Of a stretch of DNA of 64,000 nt, positions 25,669-34,550 are shown one piece after another. The stretch comes from Planctomycetota bacterium (GTDB lineage Bacteria > Planctomycetota > Phycisphaerae > Sedimentisphaerales > Anaerohalosphaeraceae): assembly GCA_016873215.1 (NCBI GenBank), contig VGXU01000006.1, positions 1 through 64,000 on the forward strand, written 5' to 3'. A program made the translations under genes and the position numbers. The notes below the pieces were generated by a model. That model did no database searches. It was given only the letters and a program-made list of their open reading frames with translations, and was not told where the DNA came from. The first letter of the stretch is position 1; every line of letters begins with the position of its first letter.

Positions 25669-25697
25669 ATATGCGCAGAAATACGGGCAATGTAAAA

Positions 25698-27011
25698 ATG
25701 GGTAAGACTTGGCCTAAGATACTGATTGTCAATCCGCCGATTTATGATTTCTCGGCATACGATTTCTGGCTTCGTCCGCTGGGGGCGCTGGCCGTGGCGG
25801 GAATGCTGCGGGGGCAGGCGCAATTGACATTTTATGATTTTTTAGACCGTCGGCATCCGGCGGCGGTGAATAAAAATACCGAAAAAGACGCTTTCGGGCG
25901 GGGCCGGTTTATTGAACAGCAGGTTGAAAAGCCGGCGGCGTTTAAGATGATACCGCGATATTACAAGCGATTTGGTCTGCCAGGGGAACATTTTGAACAA
26001 TTTCTGCAAGCCGGCAGCGGTTTTGATTTTGTGCTGGTCCAGTCGGTGATGACGTACTGGTATCCGGGGATAAAAGAAGTCATCGCGGCGGTGCGACAGA
26101 ATTGTCCGCAGGCTAAAATTGTCCTTGGCGGATTTTACGCGACGGCGTGTCATTCGCACGCACAAACGCTTGGGGCGGATTTGGTTATTTGCGGCAGCGA
26201 CCTGAAGCCGATGTGGGAGATGATAGGTCTGACAGAGCCGAAGGCATATTGTCCGCCGGGTTGGGAATTGTATCCGAATTTGGGGACAGGGGTTATCACA
26301 TTGACGCGGGGCTGCCCGTTTAAGTGTTCCTATTGTTATGCGCCTGTGCGGGGCGAACGTTTTGCGGCACGGCCGATGGAAGACGTGGCCGCGGATTTTG
26401 AGATGATGAAAAAACGGGGCGTGCGAAACATCGCATTCTATGATGATGCGCTGCTGTATCAGCCGGAAAAGATATTGTTTCCATTTTTAGATTATATGCA
26501 GGAGCACGGGGCGGGGGTGAATCTGCATACGCCTAATGCGATGCACGCAAGGCTGTTGACGCTGGATGTGGCCCGACGGGTGGTGCAGGCGGGGATGAAG
26601 ACATTTTACTTGGGTTATGAAAGCGCCAGCGCGGAGTTTCAAAAACAAACGGGTGCCAAGCTGGTATCGAATGAGTTGGCCTCGGCGGTCGATGCGCTGA
26701 AATCGGCGGGCGCAGCCGGGACGAATATCACGGCGTATGAGATGCTGGGGCACCCGCTGGCGGATGTGCAGGCGATTGAGGAGTCGATGCGATTTGCACA
26801 CGCATTGGGTATTCGCATTATGTTCAGCGAGTTTTCTCCGATACCGGGGACACCTGACGGCGAGCTGTGCCGCAAATATGTGGATATTGATGAGCCGCTG
26901 AATCACAATAAGTCGGCATTTCCTGTCGTGTTTATGGGCTGGCAGAAGATAAAATATTACAAAACCCTGTGCCGGACCTTGAACGAAACGACATTTGGCA
27001 AGAGCAATTAA
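25698..27011 (+). CDS. B12-binding-domain radical SAM protein
   Basis: 437 residues from the ATG at 25698; ATG 25671 is an alternative, and both lack a clear ribosome-binding site. The N-terminal part (KILIVNPPIYDFSAYDFWLRPLG) resembles B12-binding-type domains of this superfamily. TRGCPFKCSYCYAP holds the CxxxCxxC cluster that binds the SAM [4Fe-4S] cluster. A TIM-barrel with FYLGYESAS and EMLGHPLADVQAIEESM follows. Members modify RNA, lipids or natural products, and the substrate is not evident. The gene stands alone after the rpsU terminator. Confidence 0.85.
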   Translation: MGKTWPKILIVNPPIYDFSAYDFWLRPLGALAVAGMLRGQAQLTFYDFLDRRHPAAVNKNTEKDAFGRGRFIEQQVEKPAAFKMIPRYYKRFGLPGEHFEQFLQAGSGFDFVLVQSVMTYWYPGIKEVIAAVRQNCPQAKIVLGGFYATACHSHAQTLGADLVICGSDLKPMWEMIGLTEPKAYCPPGWELYPNLGTGVITLTRGCPFKCSYCYAPVRGERFAARPMEDVAADFEMMKKRGVRNIAFYDDALLYQPEKILFPFLDYMQEHGAGVNLHTPNAMHARLLTLDVARRVVQAGMKTFYLGYESASAEFQKQTGAKLVSNELASAVDALKSAGAAGTNITAYEMLGHPLADVQAIEESMRFAHALGIRIMFSEFSPIPGTPDGELCRKYVDIDEPLNHNKSAFPVVFMGWQKIKYYKTLCRTLNETTFGKSN

Positions 27012-27116
27012 TCGACCAAAAAACGGGTTTTTCTCCCTCGTTTATTAGGAATTTATGAAAAAAAGACGCATTTTCTTAAAAAAATACGGTATTTTTCAAA
27101 TTCCGATAATAATTGT

Positions 27117-27146
27117 TTGACAATAGACGATAAAAAAGAGTAGAGT
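27117..27146 (+). promoter_or_regulatory. Putative promoter of the cold-shock gene
   Basis: TTGACA (27117-27122) is followed after 18 bp by TAGAGT (27141-27146), predicting a leader of about 95 nt before the GTG start. Confidence 0.5.
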
Positions 27147-27161
27147 ATCTAACTGAACAAT

Positions 27162-27189
27162 GCCGTGTCAAGGTCCCTCGGGGCACGGC
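27162..27189 (+). promoter_or_regulatory. Structured 5' leader of the cold-shock gene
   Basis: GCCGTG (27162-27167) pairs with CACGGC (27184-27189) around a 16-nt loop. Long structured leaders are typical of cold-shock mRNAs, where refolding at low temperature controls translation. A thermosensor role is inferred, not shown. Confidence 0.4.
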
Positions 27190-27248
27190 CGAATTGAAAC
27201 AGCGAGGGGATAAGCAATGTGGCTTCAGAGTGAGCCAAGGAGATTCAT

Positions 27249-27452
27249 GTGAGTCGTGGTACAGTAAAATGGTTTAACGAGAAAAAAGGTTTTGGTTTCA
27301 TTACTCCGGACGATGGCGGTGAGGACCTGTTTGTCCATTACAGCAATCTGGCCACTGAAGGGTTCCGTACCCTCAGTGACGGCCAAAAGGTCGAGTATGA
27401 AGCCGCGAAGGGTCGCAAGGGCATGGAGGCGACAAAAGTAAAACCCTGCTAA
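27249..27452 (+). CDS. Cold-shock-domain protein
   Basis: 67 residues. The GTG start is chosen because AAGGAGA sits directly upstream and the overlapping ATG runs into TGA. The single OB-fold carries RNP1 KGFGFI and RNP2 LFVHYS, the single-stranded nucleic-acid-binding surface of CspA-type RNA chaperones. A strong terminator follows. It is a single-gene unit with a long leader. Confidence 0.95.
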   Translation: MSRGTVKWFNEKKGFGFITPDDGGEDLFVHYSNLATEGFRTLSDGQKVEYEAAKGRKGMEATKVKPC

Positions 27453-27482
27453 TTCGGTATTTGCTGCAATGCAACAAATCCA

Positions 27483-27518
27483 ACGGGCCTGTGAGACAAC
27501 AGGTCCGTTTCTTTTTCT
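27483..27518 (+). terminator. Rho-independent terminator of the cold-shock gene
   Basis: The ten-base-pair stem ACGGGCCTGT / ACAGGTCCGT has a six-base loop and is followed by TTCTTTTTC. One G-T pair is included. Confidence 0.85.
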
Positions 27519-27572
27519 TCCGTGGTTTTTCACATTACCGCACAGTTTTCAACGGCGACGGTCAGGGAAAGT

Positions 27573-28685
27573 CTATAAAATCAGCATTGCGTCGCCATAG
27601 GAATAAAAACGATATTTGTTTTCTATGGCGTGACGATAAGCGTTGAGAATCATATCCAAGCCCGCAAAGGCGGCAACCAATGCCAGCAGCGTTGACCGCG
27701 GCAGATGGAAATTGGTGACCATCGCATCGGTCAACTGAAACCGAAAGCCGGGAGTGATAAATAAATTTGTGCTGCCGGATGCGAAGCAGGCAAACCCGTC
27801 TTTGGCAACGGTTTCCAGTGTGCGGACGGAAGTGGTGCCAATGGCGATGATGCGGCCACCGGCGTGTCTTATGCGATTGATTGTGTCCGCGGCATCGGCG
27901 GGCATCTCGTAAAATTCTGAATGGATGGGATGTTCTTCAAGCGTTTCGGTCTGGACGGGCTTGAATGTTCCGGTACCGACGTGCAGCGTGCAGCGGGCGG
28001 TGGGGATACCCATCGCTTCGATTTTTTGTAATAGGTCTTTATCAAAATGCAGCCCGGCTGTCGGTGCGGCAATGGCCCCGGCTTTTTCGGCATACACGGT
28101 CTGGTAGCGGGCGAGGTCATTTTCAGCAGTATCTTTTCCTGCCCACGCAAGCGTGGGCAGGACACCCGCATCCAGAGGTTGTCTTTTGATGTACGGGGGC
28201 AGAGGGGCAAAGCCGATTTTCTGCAAAATTGTCTCCACGGAATCTTTTTGTTCGAGGTGAAAAATCCAGTTGCCATTTTCGGTTCGCTGGATGGCTTTGC
28301 ATTGACCGGCGGGCTGATTATCCCGGTCGAGCAATGTCAGTGTTTCATCCGGTTTAATCCGCTTTGCGTTTTTGACCATAACTAGCCATACGCCGGGGTA
28401 TTTTTCGTACAAAAATAAAGCTTCCATTTGTGTGGCGGCGGAACGCAGAAAATAAAACCGAGCGGGCAGGACTTTGGTATTGTTCAGCACGAGGCAGTCG
28501 CCTGATTTAAGATAATCAGTCAGGTCGGCGAAATGGCGGTCTTCGAGCCGGCCGGTGTTTCGATGCAGCACCAGCAGTCTTGATTCGCTTCGCCTGTCGG
28601 CAGGCGATTGGGCGATCACTTCCGGCGGCAGCGTATAATCCAGCAGTTCAGTTCGCATAAGCGGCGATGGATGAATATTTTCCAT
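27573..28685 (-). CDS. queA: S-adenosylmethionine:tRNA ribosyltransferase-isomerase
   Basis: 370 residues. QueA transfers the ribosyl part of SAM to 7-aminomethyl-7-deazaguanine in tRNA, making epoxyqueuosine. Landmarks are LDYTLPPEVIAQ at the start, CLVLNNTKVLPARFY, APTAGLHF, LHVGTGTFKPV, HSEFYEMP and FHLPRSTLLALVAAFAG. Compared with typical QueA, there is extra sequence between PPYIKR and DLARYQTVYAEK (about residues 175-190). It is encoded by a perfect DNA palindrome at 28138-28161 and reads VLPTLAWAG. It is divergent from argG. Confidence 0.95.
   Translation of the reverse strand: MENIHPSPLMRTELLDYTLPPEVIAQSPADRRSESRLLVLHRNTGRLEDRHFADLTDYLKSGDCLVLNNTKVLPARFYFLRSAATQMEALFLYEKYPGVWLVMVKNAKRIKPDETLTLLDRDNQPAGQCKAIQRTENGNWIFHLEQKDSVETILQKIGFAPLPPYIKRQPLDAGVLPTLAWAGKDTAENDLARYQTVYAEKAGAIAAPTAGLHFDKDLLQKIEAMGIPTARCTLHVGTGTFKPVQTETLEEHPIHSEFYEMPADAADTINRIRHAGGRIIAIGTTSVRTLETVAKDGFACFASGSTNLFITPGFRFQLTDAMVTNFHLPRSTLLALVAAFAGLDMILNAYRHAIENKYRFYSYGDAMLIL
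28138..28161 (-). repeat. Perfect 11-bp palindrome inside queA
   Basis: CCTGCCCACGC and GCGTGGGCAGG flank two bases (AA). The frame is preserved and the encoded residues fall in a variable loop, suggesting an in-frame inserted palindromic element. Confidence 0.75.
28591..28606 (-). repeat. CCTGTCGGCAGG palindrome in queA
   Basis: CGCCTG-TCGG-CAGGCG lies in the codons for PADRRSES, near the N-terminus of QueA. The same 12-bp core recurs at 36917-36928. Confidence 0.65.
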
Positions 28686-28764
28686 TTACATTATTCTATT
28701 TCTTTTCTATAATAAACTACTTATGGAATTGCAAGAAAACTCTCTTTAAGAAAGGCGATTTGGG

Positions 28765-30009
28765 ATGATTGCAAAGAAAAAAGCCGATAAGGTGGTTTTG
28801 GCCTACAGCGGCGGGTTGGATACGAGCGTTATCCTGCCGTGGCTGAAGGAAACCTACGGCTATCAAGTGATTGCCTTTGCCGCGGAACTGGGGCAGGGTG
28901 ACGAACTGCAGGGTATCAAGAAAAAGGCGATGGCGACCGGCGCCGTCAAGTGCGTGGTTAAAGACCTGCGGCAGGAGTTTGTGGAAGATTATATCTGGCC
29001 GATGCTTAAAAGCGGCGCAGTGTATGAAAACGGCTATCTGCTGGGAACCAGCATTGCCCGTCCGCTGATCGCCAAGTACCAGGTGGACGTTGCCAAACAG
29101 TTCGGCGCGACTGCGGTTTCGCATGGCGCGACCGGCAAGGGCAACGACCAGGTGCGGTTTGAGTTGACGTATATGGCGCTGGCGCCGGAGTTGAAAATCA
29201 TCGCGCCGTGGAAAGACCCGAATTTTAAGCTGACCAGCCGGGAAGCGGCGGTGGATTATGCGAAAAAGCATCATATTCCGATTGAACAGAGCAAAAAGAA
29301 GATTTACTCGCGGGATCGGAACCTATGGCATATCAGTCATGAGGGTGCGGATTTGGAAAATCCGGCCAATGAGCCGAAAGATGAGATGCTGGTGCTGTCG
29401 CGGCCGATATCCAAGACACCGAATAAGGCGGAATATGTGGAGATAGGTTTTGAGCAGGGAACGCCGGTCAAACTGAACGGCAAGAAGATTGACGGCGTGA
29501 AACTGATTGAGACGCTCAATGCTATCGGCGGCGTTCACGGTGTGGGTGTCGCGGACCTGGTCGAAAACCGGCTGGTGGGAATGAAATCGCGGGGCGTGTA
29601 TGAAACGCCCGGCGGAACCATCCTGACGACGGCGCATAAGGCGCTGGAAATGCTGTGCCTGGACCGGGAAACTTCGCATTATAAACAGCAAGTGGCGCTG
29701 AAATACGCGGAGCTGGTTTATTACGGGCAGTGGTTCTGTACTTTGCGGGAGTCGCTGGATGTGTTTATTAACGCAACGCAAAAAAATGTCAGCGGCAGTG
29801 TGCGGCTGAAGCTTTTCAAAGGCCGGGCGACACTGGCCGGGGTGACGAGTCCCAAGAGCCTGTATAATCCTCATCTGGCCAGCTTTACAATGGGTGCGGA
29901 ATATAACTCAACCGATGCAACAGGATTTATCCGGCTGTTTGGTCTGCCGATGAAGGTCGCCGGTATTGTGAATCGGCAAACGACGTCCATGAAACGAGGC
30001 AAAAAATAA
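28765..30009 (+). CDS. argG: Argininosuccinate synthase
   Basis: 414 residues. It condenses citrulline and aspartate with ATP in arginine synthesis. The ATP pyrophosphatase motif [15 protein letters not shown] is near the N-terminus, followed by [36 protein letters not shown] and [18 protein letters not shown], all diagnostic. No other arg gene is adjacent. AAGAAAGGCGAT is a weak ribosome-binding stretch before the ATG. Confidence 0.97.
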   Translation: MIAKKKADKVVLAYSGGLDTSVILPWLKETYGYQVIAFAAELGQGDELQGIKKKAMATGAVKCVVKDLRQEFVEDYIWPMLKSGAVYENGYLLGTSIARPLIAKYQVDVAKQFGATAVSHGATGKGNDQVRFELTYMALAPELKIIAPWKDPNFKLTSREAAVDYAKKHHIPIEQSKKKIYSRDRNLWHISHEGADLENPANEPKDEMLVLSRPISKTPNKAEYVEIGFEQGTPVKLNGKKIDGVKLIETLNAIGGVHGVGVADLVENRLVGMKSRGVYETPGGTILTTAHKALEMLCLDRETSHYKQQVALKYAELVYYGQWFCTLRESLDVFINATQKNVSGSVRLKLFKGRATLAGVTSPKSLYNPHLASFTMGAEYNSTDATGFIRLFGLPMKVAGIVNRQTTSMKRGKK

Positions 30010-30029
30010 TTTAAGATAAGGGAATCGAC

Positions 30030-31178
30030 GTGCAGCCTGAATGGATTTGGATGGCGTTTATTTTTGCCTTTGGGGCCTGTGTGGGAAGTTTTCTCAACGT
30101 GGTGATTTACCGTCTCCCGCTGGGGAAATCCATTGTAACGCCGCCATCGTCCTGTCCTGCGTGCGGAACACAAATTCGTCCTTATGATAATATTCCGCTG
30201 CTGTCGTGGCTGATACTGCGTGCCAAATGCCGGACCTGCAAGGCGTTCATTTCCATTCGCTATTTTCTGGTGGAACTGCTGACGGCGTGCCTGTTTCTGG
30301 GCACCTATTTATGGTACTTTTATTTTCGGTATCGTTCGCTGGGTTTTGCGGATGAATCGGCGATGCGTCAGTTTTTCGCCGGCGGCTGGCTGGTATATCT
30401 GAATGCGATGGTTTTAATCGCCGCTTTTGTGGCGGCATCGGCCATCGACCTCGAACGGTGGGTTATTCCGCTGGAAATCTGCTGGTTCGTGACGGCTGTG
30501 GGCATATTGACTTCCGCTCTGGCCGGATTTGTGATTGAGCCGTCGCAAATAGAGACATATAGCCTGTTTCCGATGATTTACAAAAAAGGAATAGCGATTA
30601 CCGCGGGAGCGGCGGCAGGCCTGGTTTTTTCCTTGGCGGGACTTTGGGGCGGATGGATTAAACCCAGTTATCCTGAGCCGGAGGGTGAAAATCAGCCTGA
30701 GCCGGTTTATAACGACCGGGCGGAAATTCTCAAAGAAGTGGTTTTTCTGCTTCCGGTTGTCGCCGGCGCGGTGATTGGATACCTTGTTTTTAGGATAGAC
30801 GCAGTACAGTCTTTTTTGCAGTATTTATCGCAAGTGTATATTTTAAAAGGCTTTATGGGCGCCCTGGCAGGGTATTTGGCCGGCTGCGCCACAGTCTGGG
30901 CGACACGGATTTTTGGTACACTTTTGTTCGGCAGAGAGGCGATGGGGCTTGGCGACGTCCATTTAATGGGAGCGGCCGGGGTGGTTATTGGACCCTGGAT
31001 GGCGGTATTGGCTTTTTTTGTCGCACCATTTTTGGGCCTTTCCTGGGCATTATATCAATGGATTTTCAAAAAAAGACGACAAATTCCTTATGGTCCCTTC
31101 TTGTCAAGCGCTGTGTTTTGCGTTATGATTTTCCATAATTGGATTCGAACGCTGTTTATAAACGTATATGGTTTTTGA
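30030..31178 (+). CDS. Type IV prepilin peptidase (A24 family), long form
   Basis: 382 residues from a GTG with GGGAA upstream; usual members have about 250-290. The N-terminal methylase part has GACVGSFLNVVIYRLP and the zinc-type Cys pairs CPACG and CRTCK. The aspartyl protease motifs are AIDLERWVIP and GLGDVHLMGAAG, giving the two catalytic Asp. About 100 extra residues lie between them, including a polar Pro/Glu-rich loop (PEPEGENQPEPVY) and additional membrane segments. It cleaves and N-methylates pilin-like leaders for type II secretion or type IV pili. No pilin genes are adjacent. It lies 20 bp after argG. Confidence 0.88.
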   Translation: MQPEWIWMAFIFAFGACVGSFLNVVIYRLPLGKSIVTPPSSCPACGTQIRPYDNIPLLSWLILRAKCRTCKAFISIRYFLVELLTACLFLGTYLWYFYFRYRSLGFADESAMRQFFAGGWLVYLNAMVLIAAFVAASAIDLERWVIPLEICWFVTAVGILTSALAGFVIEPSQIETYSLFPMIYKKGIAITAGAAAGLVFSLAGLWGGWIKPSYPEPEGENQPEPVYNDRAEILKEVVFLLPVVAGAVIGYLVFRIDAVQSFLQYLSQVYILKGFMGALAGYLAGCATVWATRIFGTLLFGREAMGLGDVHLMGAAGVVIGPWMAVLAFFVAPFLGLSWALYQWIFKKRRQIPYGPFLSSAVFCVMIFHNWIRTLFINVYGF

Positions 31179-31206
31179 CCGAAATATGACGAAAGGAAGG
31201 TCATTT

Positions 31207-31881
31207 ATGAAAACCGCAGGAAGAGTAGCATGGGTGTTGATTGGATTGGCTGTTGTTTCGACGTTGTCAGGCTGCACAAACTGGGAAAAGAAGTACAAAT
31301 CGCTGGATGTCGAATACCAGAACCTCAAGGGACTGTATGAAAACTGTCAGGCAACACTCGACAGCTCCACGGCGGAAAAGTCGCGGATGAGTCAGGAACT
31401 GGCTAACAGCAGGAAGCAGTTGGAAGATATGCAGAAACAGATTCAGGAGAAGAAGGTTTCTCCGGGCAAGGCCACCGGCTTTGAAGGGATGGACGTAGCG
31501 GTCGATGCCGCGGCGGGAACGATCACCGTAACCCTTAGCGATTCGATACTGTTTGATGCCGGCCAGGCGACGCTGAAGAGAAGCTCTATTTCGGAACTGG
31601 ATAAAATCAACAGCGTGATCCGCGAACGCTACAGCAGCCGGAAGATTGACGTTGTCGGCCATACCGATAGTCAGCCGATTAAGAAGTCCAAGTGGAAAGA
31701 CAACTGGGAACTGTCCGCTCAGCGTGCCTTAACGGTGGTGCGATATCTGGTTGACAAGGGCATATCTGATGAACGGATTTGCGCCGTGGGCTGTGGCGAG
31801 GCCCGGCCGGTCGCGTCCAATTCCAGTTCCGCGGGGATGTCCAAGAACCGCAGGGTGGAAGTGGTTGTTCATATGAAATAG
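31207..31881 (+). CDS. OmpA-family peptidoglycan-binding lipoprotein
   Basis: 224 residues from the ATG at 31207, preceded by AAAGGAAGG. The lipobox is LSGC. Residues about 25-85 are a charged coiled coil (KKYKSLDVEYQNLKGLYENC onward). The C-terminal OmpA domain shows ILFDAGQATLK, VVGHTDSQPI, NWELSAQRALTVVRYLVDKG and GCGEARPV, the usual peptidoglycan (meso-DAP) binding site. It probably tethers an outer membrane to the wall. Confidence 0.9.
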   Translation: MKTAGRVAWVLIGLAVVSTLSGCTNWEKKYKSLDVEYQNLKGLYENCQATLDSSTAEKSRMSQELANSRKQLEDMQKQIQEKKVSPGKATGFEGMDVAVDAAAGTITVTLSDSILFDAGQATLKRSSISELDKINSVIRERYSSRKIDVVGHTDSQPIKKSKWKDNWELSAQRALTVVRYLVDKGISDERICAVGCGEARPVASNSSSAGMSKNRRVEVVVHMK

Positions 31882-31899
31882 AAAAACAATAACGATACG

Positions 31900-34461
31900 T
31901 TATTTGCGATTTACAAAGCCGGCGGCGCGGATTGTGCCGTCGGCTTTTATTTTGACCTCCACGGCACCGTCACGGCCGGTGTAAAATGCTTCTGTATTTT
32001 GAGCGGGTTTATAAGCGCCGGGCAAACGGCTCTCGGCACAACTGGCGATGATAATACCAGCTGCAAAACGGCGGATAAATTCTTCGGAGAGATTGGTTGT
32101 TGAGCCGTGATGGGGAAGAATCAGGATGTCCGCTTTTAACTCCGGATATCGCTCGATGATTTTCTGCTGTGCGTATGTTTCAATATCTCCGCAAAGCAGA
32201 ATTTTTTTGCCGGCATACGCAATCAGGAATACTTCCGACCGGTCGTTTTCAGGCAGGGCCTGCGCGGGTTCATCGGCTGCGGGCCATAGAGTGCGAATAA
32301 ATACCGGCCCTCGGGACGGCGGGAAATTGTCTATCGGTTTTACAGAAACATTATATTTTTTTTGCAGGGTATCAGTTAGTAATTTTACAGCGCCGCCGGT
32401 TTTGGCACGGTCCAAAAGGCCGGCGTTGGCATAAACCGTTTTTAAAAATCCAGCGGCTGCGATCTCCGGCAGGGCGTTGTAATGGTCGAGGTCGCCATGG
32501 CTGATAAATGCTGCGTCGAGCGAATTGATACCGCGGTATTTTAGATACGGAATAATCGCCCTTGTTCCGGGATCTTTGTTGGTGATGGAGCCGGCGTCGA
32601 AGAGATATGTTTTTTTGTCGGGCGTGGACAGCACAATTGCCTGGCCGTGGCCGACGGAAAGACACGTCAGCGAAAGATGTCCTTTCTGCCGGGACTGGTG
32701 TGCAAACAAGCCGGCGATAATTACTGTGGACAGAAAAATTGTTCCGATTTTTACCCACGCAGGGCGAATCCGCATTCGGCAAAACCACAAAAAAATAAGC
32801 AGGTAATATATAACTGGAATCCAACCCGGCACGGTTCCCAGGCGAATGGAGGTGAAGTCGATATGTGCGAAGAACCGTACCAGCCAAGCAAAGATGTCCG
32901 AGCACCAGATTATCACCCATCCCAGCAGGGCGGAGAAGGTCGGGAAAAGCCCGGCCAGCAGAATCTTGAAGAACCCCAGATACAGAATTACCGGCACAAT
33001 GGGTGAAATAATCGCTGTCCAGAGGGGGCAAGCTGGTACGATAGAGCCGAAATGCCAGAGGAGAATACCGGCGCCGCCGGCCCATGCGGCAAATCCGGCA
33101 GCGAAGATATCAACGAGTATCCGTACGGTCTGATATAAGGCCTCGGCCCATCGATTGTCCACCGGAAGACCGGCCAGCGGTTCGACTGTAAAATGTCCAA
33201 TGGACTGTTTAATGGGTTTATAAAACAGGAGGATGCCGAATAAGGTGCCATAGGACAACTGCCAGTCCGGATAGAATAAATCAGCAGGACGATAAAAAAG
33301 CAATGTGATGGCGGCCACTGCCAGGGTATTGATGGGGTGAGGTGAGCGGCGAAACCATATCGCGGCACAAAAGAACCAGAAGATGACAACCGCCCGTAAT
33401 GTCGGCGCCCGCGGTGGGACTATCATCGCGTATAAAGTGATAACAATAAAGGTTAGTATCGCGCGTTTGCGTTTTTCCAGGCCGGTCAGGCGGGCCATCG
33501 CCCAGACCATGGCGACGATAATGGCCATGTGCATTCCCGACAGGCTGATGATATGCGAGAGGCCTGTTTTAATAAACGCCTCATTGGTCGGCGGGTCGAT
33601 GGTTTTTTGATAGCCCAGCAGCAGGGCCGTCGCCATCGCCGTCCGCTGGTCTGTTTCGTCGGGCATTTCATCCAGCAGGGCATTCCACGCGAAATTTTTA
33701 AGCCACAGTTTTGCCCTGCGAAAGCTCCATCCGCTCTGCCGGTGAAGCACGGCGATGCCGTCGGCGGTTTCGACGGATGCGCCGACAAATACGCCTCGAT
33801 TGTGCATATATTCCTGAAATTTAAATTGTCCGGGGTTGGCCGAACCTTCAAAACCGTTCAGGATGCAATACATCTGGACACGGTCGGCGGTCTGAATATG
33901 GAAGGCAGGCTCGTTAATCTGGACGCGAATCATTCCTTTGGCTTTTTGCCAATTACCGGCTCTGGCCTGGTATTCCTCAAGCGACAGATAGAAACTTCGC
34001 CTGGGTGCGGTGAACTGGTATCCGCCGAAGGCCCAACCCTTTCGGTTTTCTTTGAAGATATCGCCGACAATCGTGCCGCGAATGGCAGCCGGGTACGGCT
34101 GGGGATGCAGAAGAAACCGGGCATCGTTTGTATAGGGCGTGTAAAAATATTCCAGCCGAAGCATTCCCAGCCAAGTAAACATTAAAAACAGAACAATTAC
34201 CGCAATGTACGCCCGTCGAAAGATGGATTGAATGCGAAGACAAATAAGGCCTGCCGGAAAAGTCAGCAAAGCTCCCGCGAGCGGCCAATGCCACGATATC
34301 GGGCAGTTTTGCCGGAAAGAAATGCCGAGAATGAATCCAACAGCAGGGATGACGGCCGGACACGCGGTCAGGATAATTTGTATCAGGGGTCGCGTTGGCT
34401 GAAGCTGTTCGTCAAGCCTTTTGAGTTGTTCGGCAATCGGGTCGATTCGTCTGGTTTGCAT
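31900..34461 (-). CDS. comEC: ComEC/Rec2-type DNA uptake channel
   Basis: 853 residues. The N-terminal part has two or three membrane segments and a DUF4131-like soluble region (residues about 100-260). The Competence domain with many helices follows (ALLLGYQKTIDPPTNEAFIKTGLSHIISLSGMHMAI is the family signature). The C-terminal metallo-beta-lactamase-like domain has SVGHGQAIVLSTPD, FISHGDLDHYNALPEI and LPHHGSTTNLS. ComEC imports single-stranded DNA during transformation. It is 89 bp after serS on the same strand and may be its own unit. Confidence 0.92.
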   Translation of the reverse strand: MQTRRIDPIAEQLKRLDEQLQPTRPLIQIILTACPAVIPAVGFILGISFRQNCPISWHWPLAGALLTFPAGLICLRIQSIFRRAYIAVIVLFLMFTWLGMLRLEYFYTPYTNDARFLLHPQPYPAAIRGTIVGDIFKENRKGWAFGGYQFTAPRRSFYLSLEEYQARAGNWQKAKGMIRVQINEPAFHIQTADRVQMYCILNGFEGSANPGQFKFQEYMHNRGVFVGASVETADGIAVLHRQSGWSFRRAKLWLKNFAWNALLDEMPDETDQRTAMATALLLGYQKTIDPPTNEAFIKTGLSHIISLSGMHMAIIVAMVWAMARLTGLEKRKRAILTFIVITLYAMIVPPRAPTLRAVVIFWFFCAAIWFRRSPHPINTLAVAAITLLFYRPADLFYPDWQLSYGTLFGILLFYKPIKQSIGHFTVEPLAGLPVDNRWAEALYQTVRILVDIFAAGFAAWAGGAGILLWHFGSIVPACPLWTAIISPIVPVILYLGFFKILLAGLFPTFSALLGWVIIWCSDIFAWLVRFFAHIDFTSIRLGTVPGWIPVIYYLLIFLWFCRMRIRPAWVKIGTIFLSTVIIAGLFAHQSRQKGHLSLTCLSVGHGQAIVLSTPDKKTYLFDAGSITNKDPGTRAIIPYLKYRGINSLDAAFISHGDLDHYNALPEIAAAGFLKTVYANAGLLDRAKTGGAVKLLTDTLQKKYNVSVKPIDNFPPSRGPVFIRTLWPAADEPAQALPENDRSEVFLIAYAGKKILLCGDIETYAQQKIIERYPELKADILILPHHGSTTNLSEEFIRRFAAGIIIASCAESRLPGAYKPAQNTEAFYTGRDGAVEVKIKADGTIRAAGFVNRK

Positions 34462-34550
34462 ACCAGCCGCTCCTTCTGAAAGCCCTTTTTTAATTCACAA
34501 AAACCATTCGCCCCTTTTATGGAAGGCCACCGTCTTTTACATTGTCGCCT

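Noticed and set aside
25638-25697. N-terminal extension of the radical SAM gene from ATG 25638
   Set aside because: This ATG lies in the terminator stem of rpsU, and the extra residues are unlike the family start (KILIVNPP).
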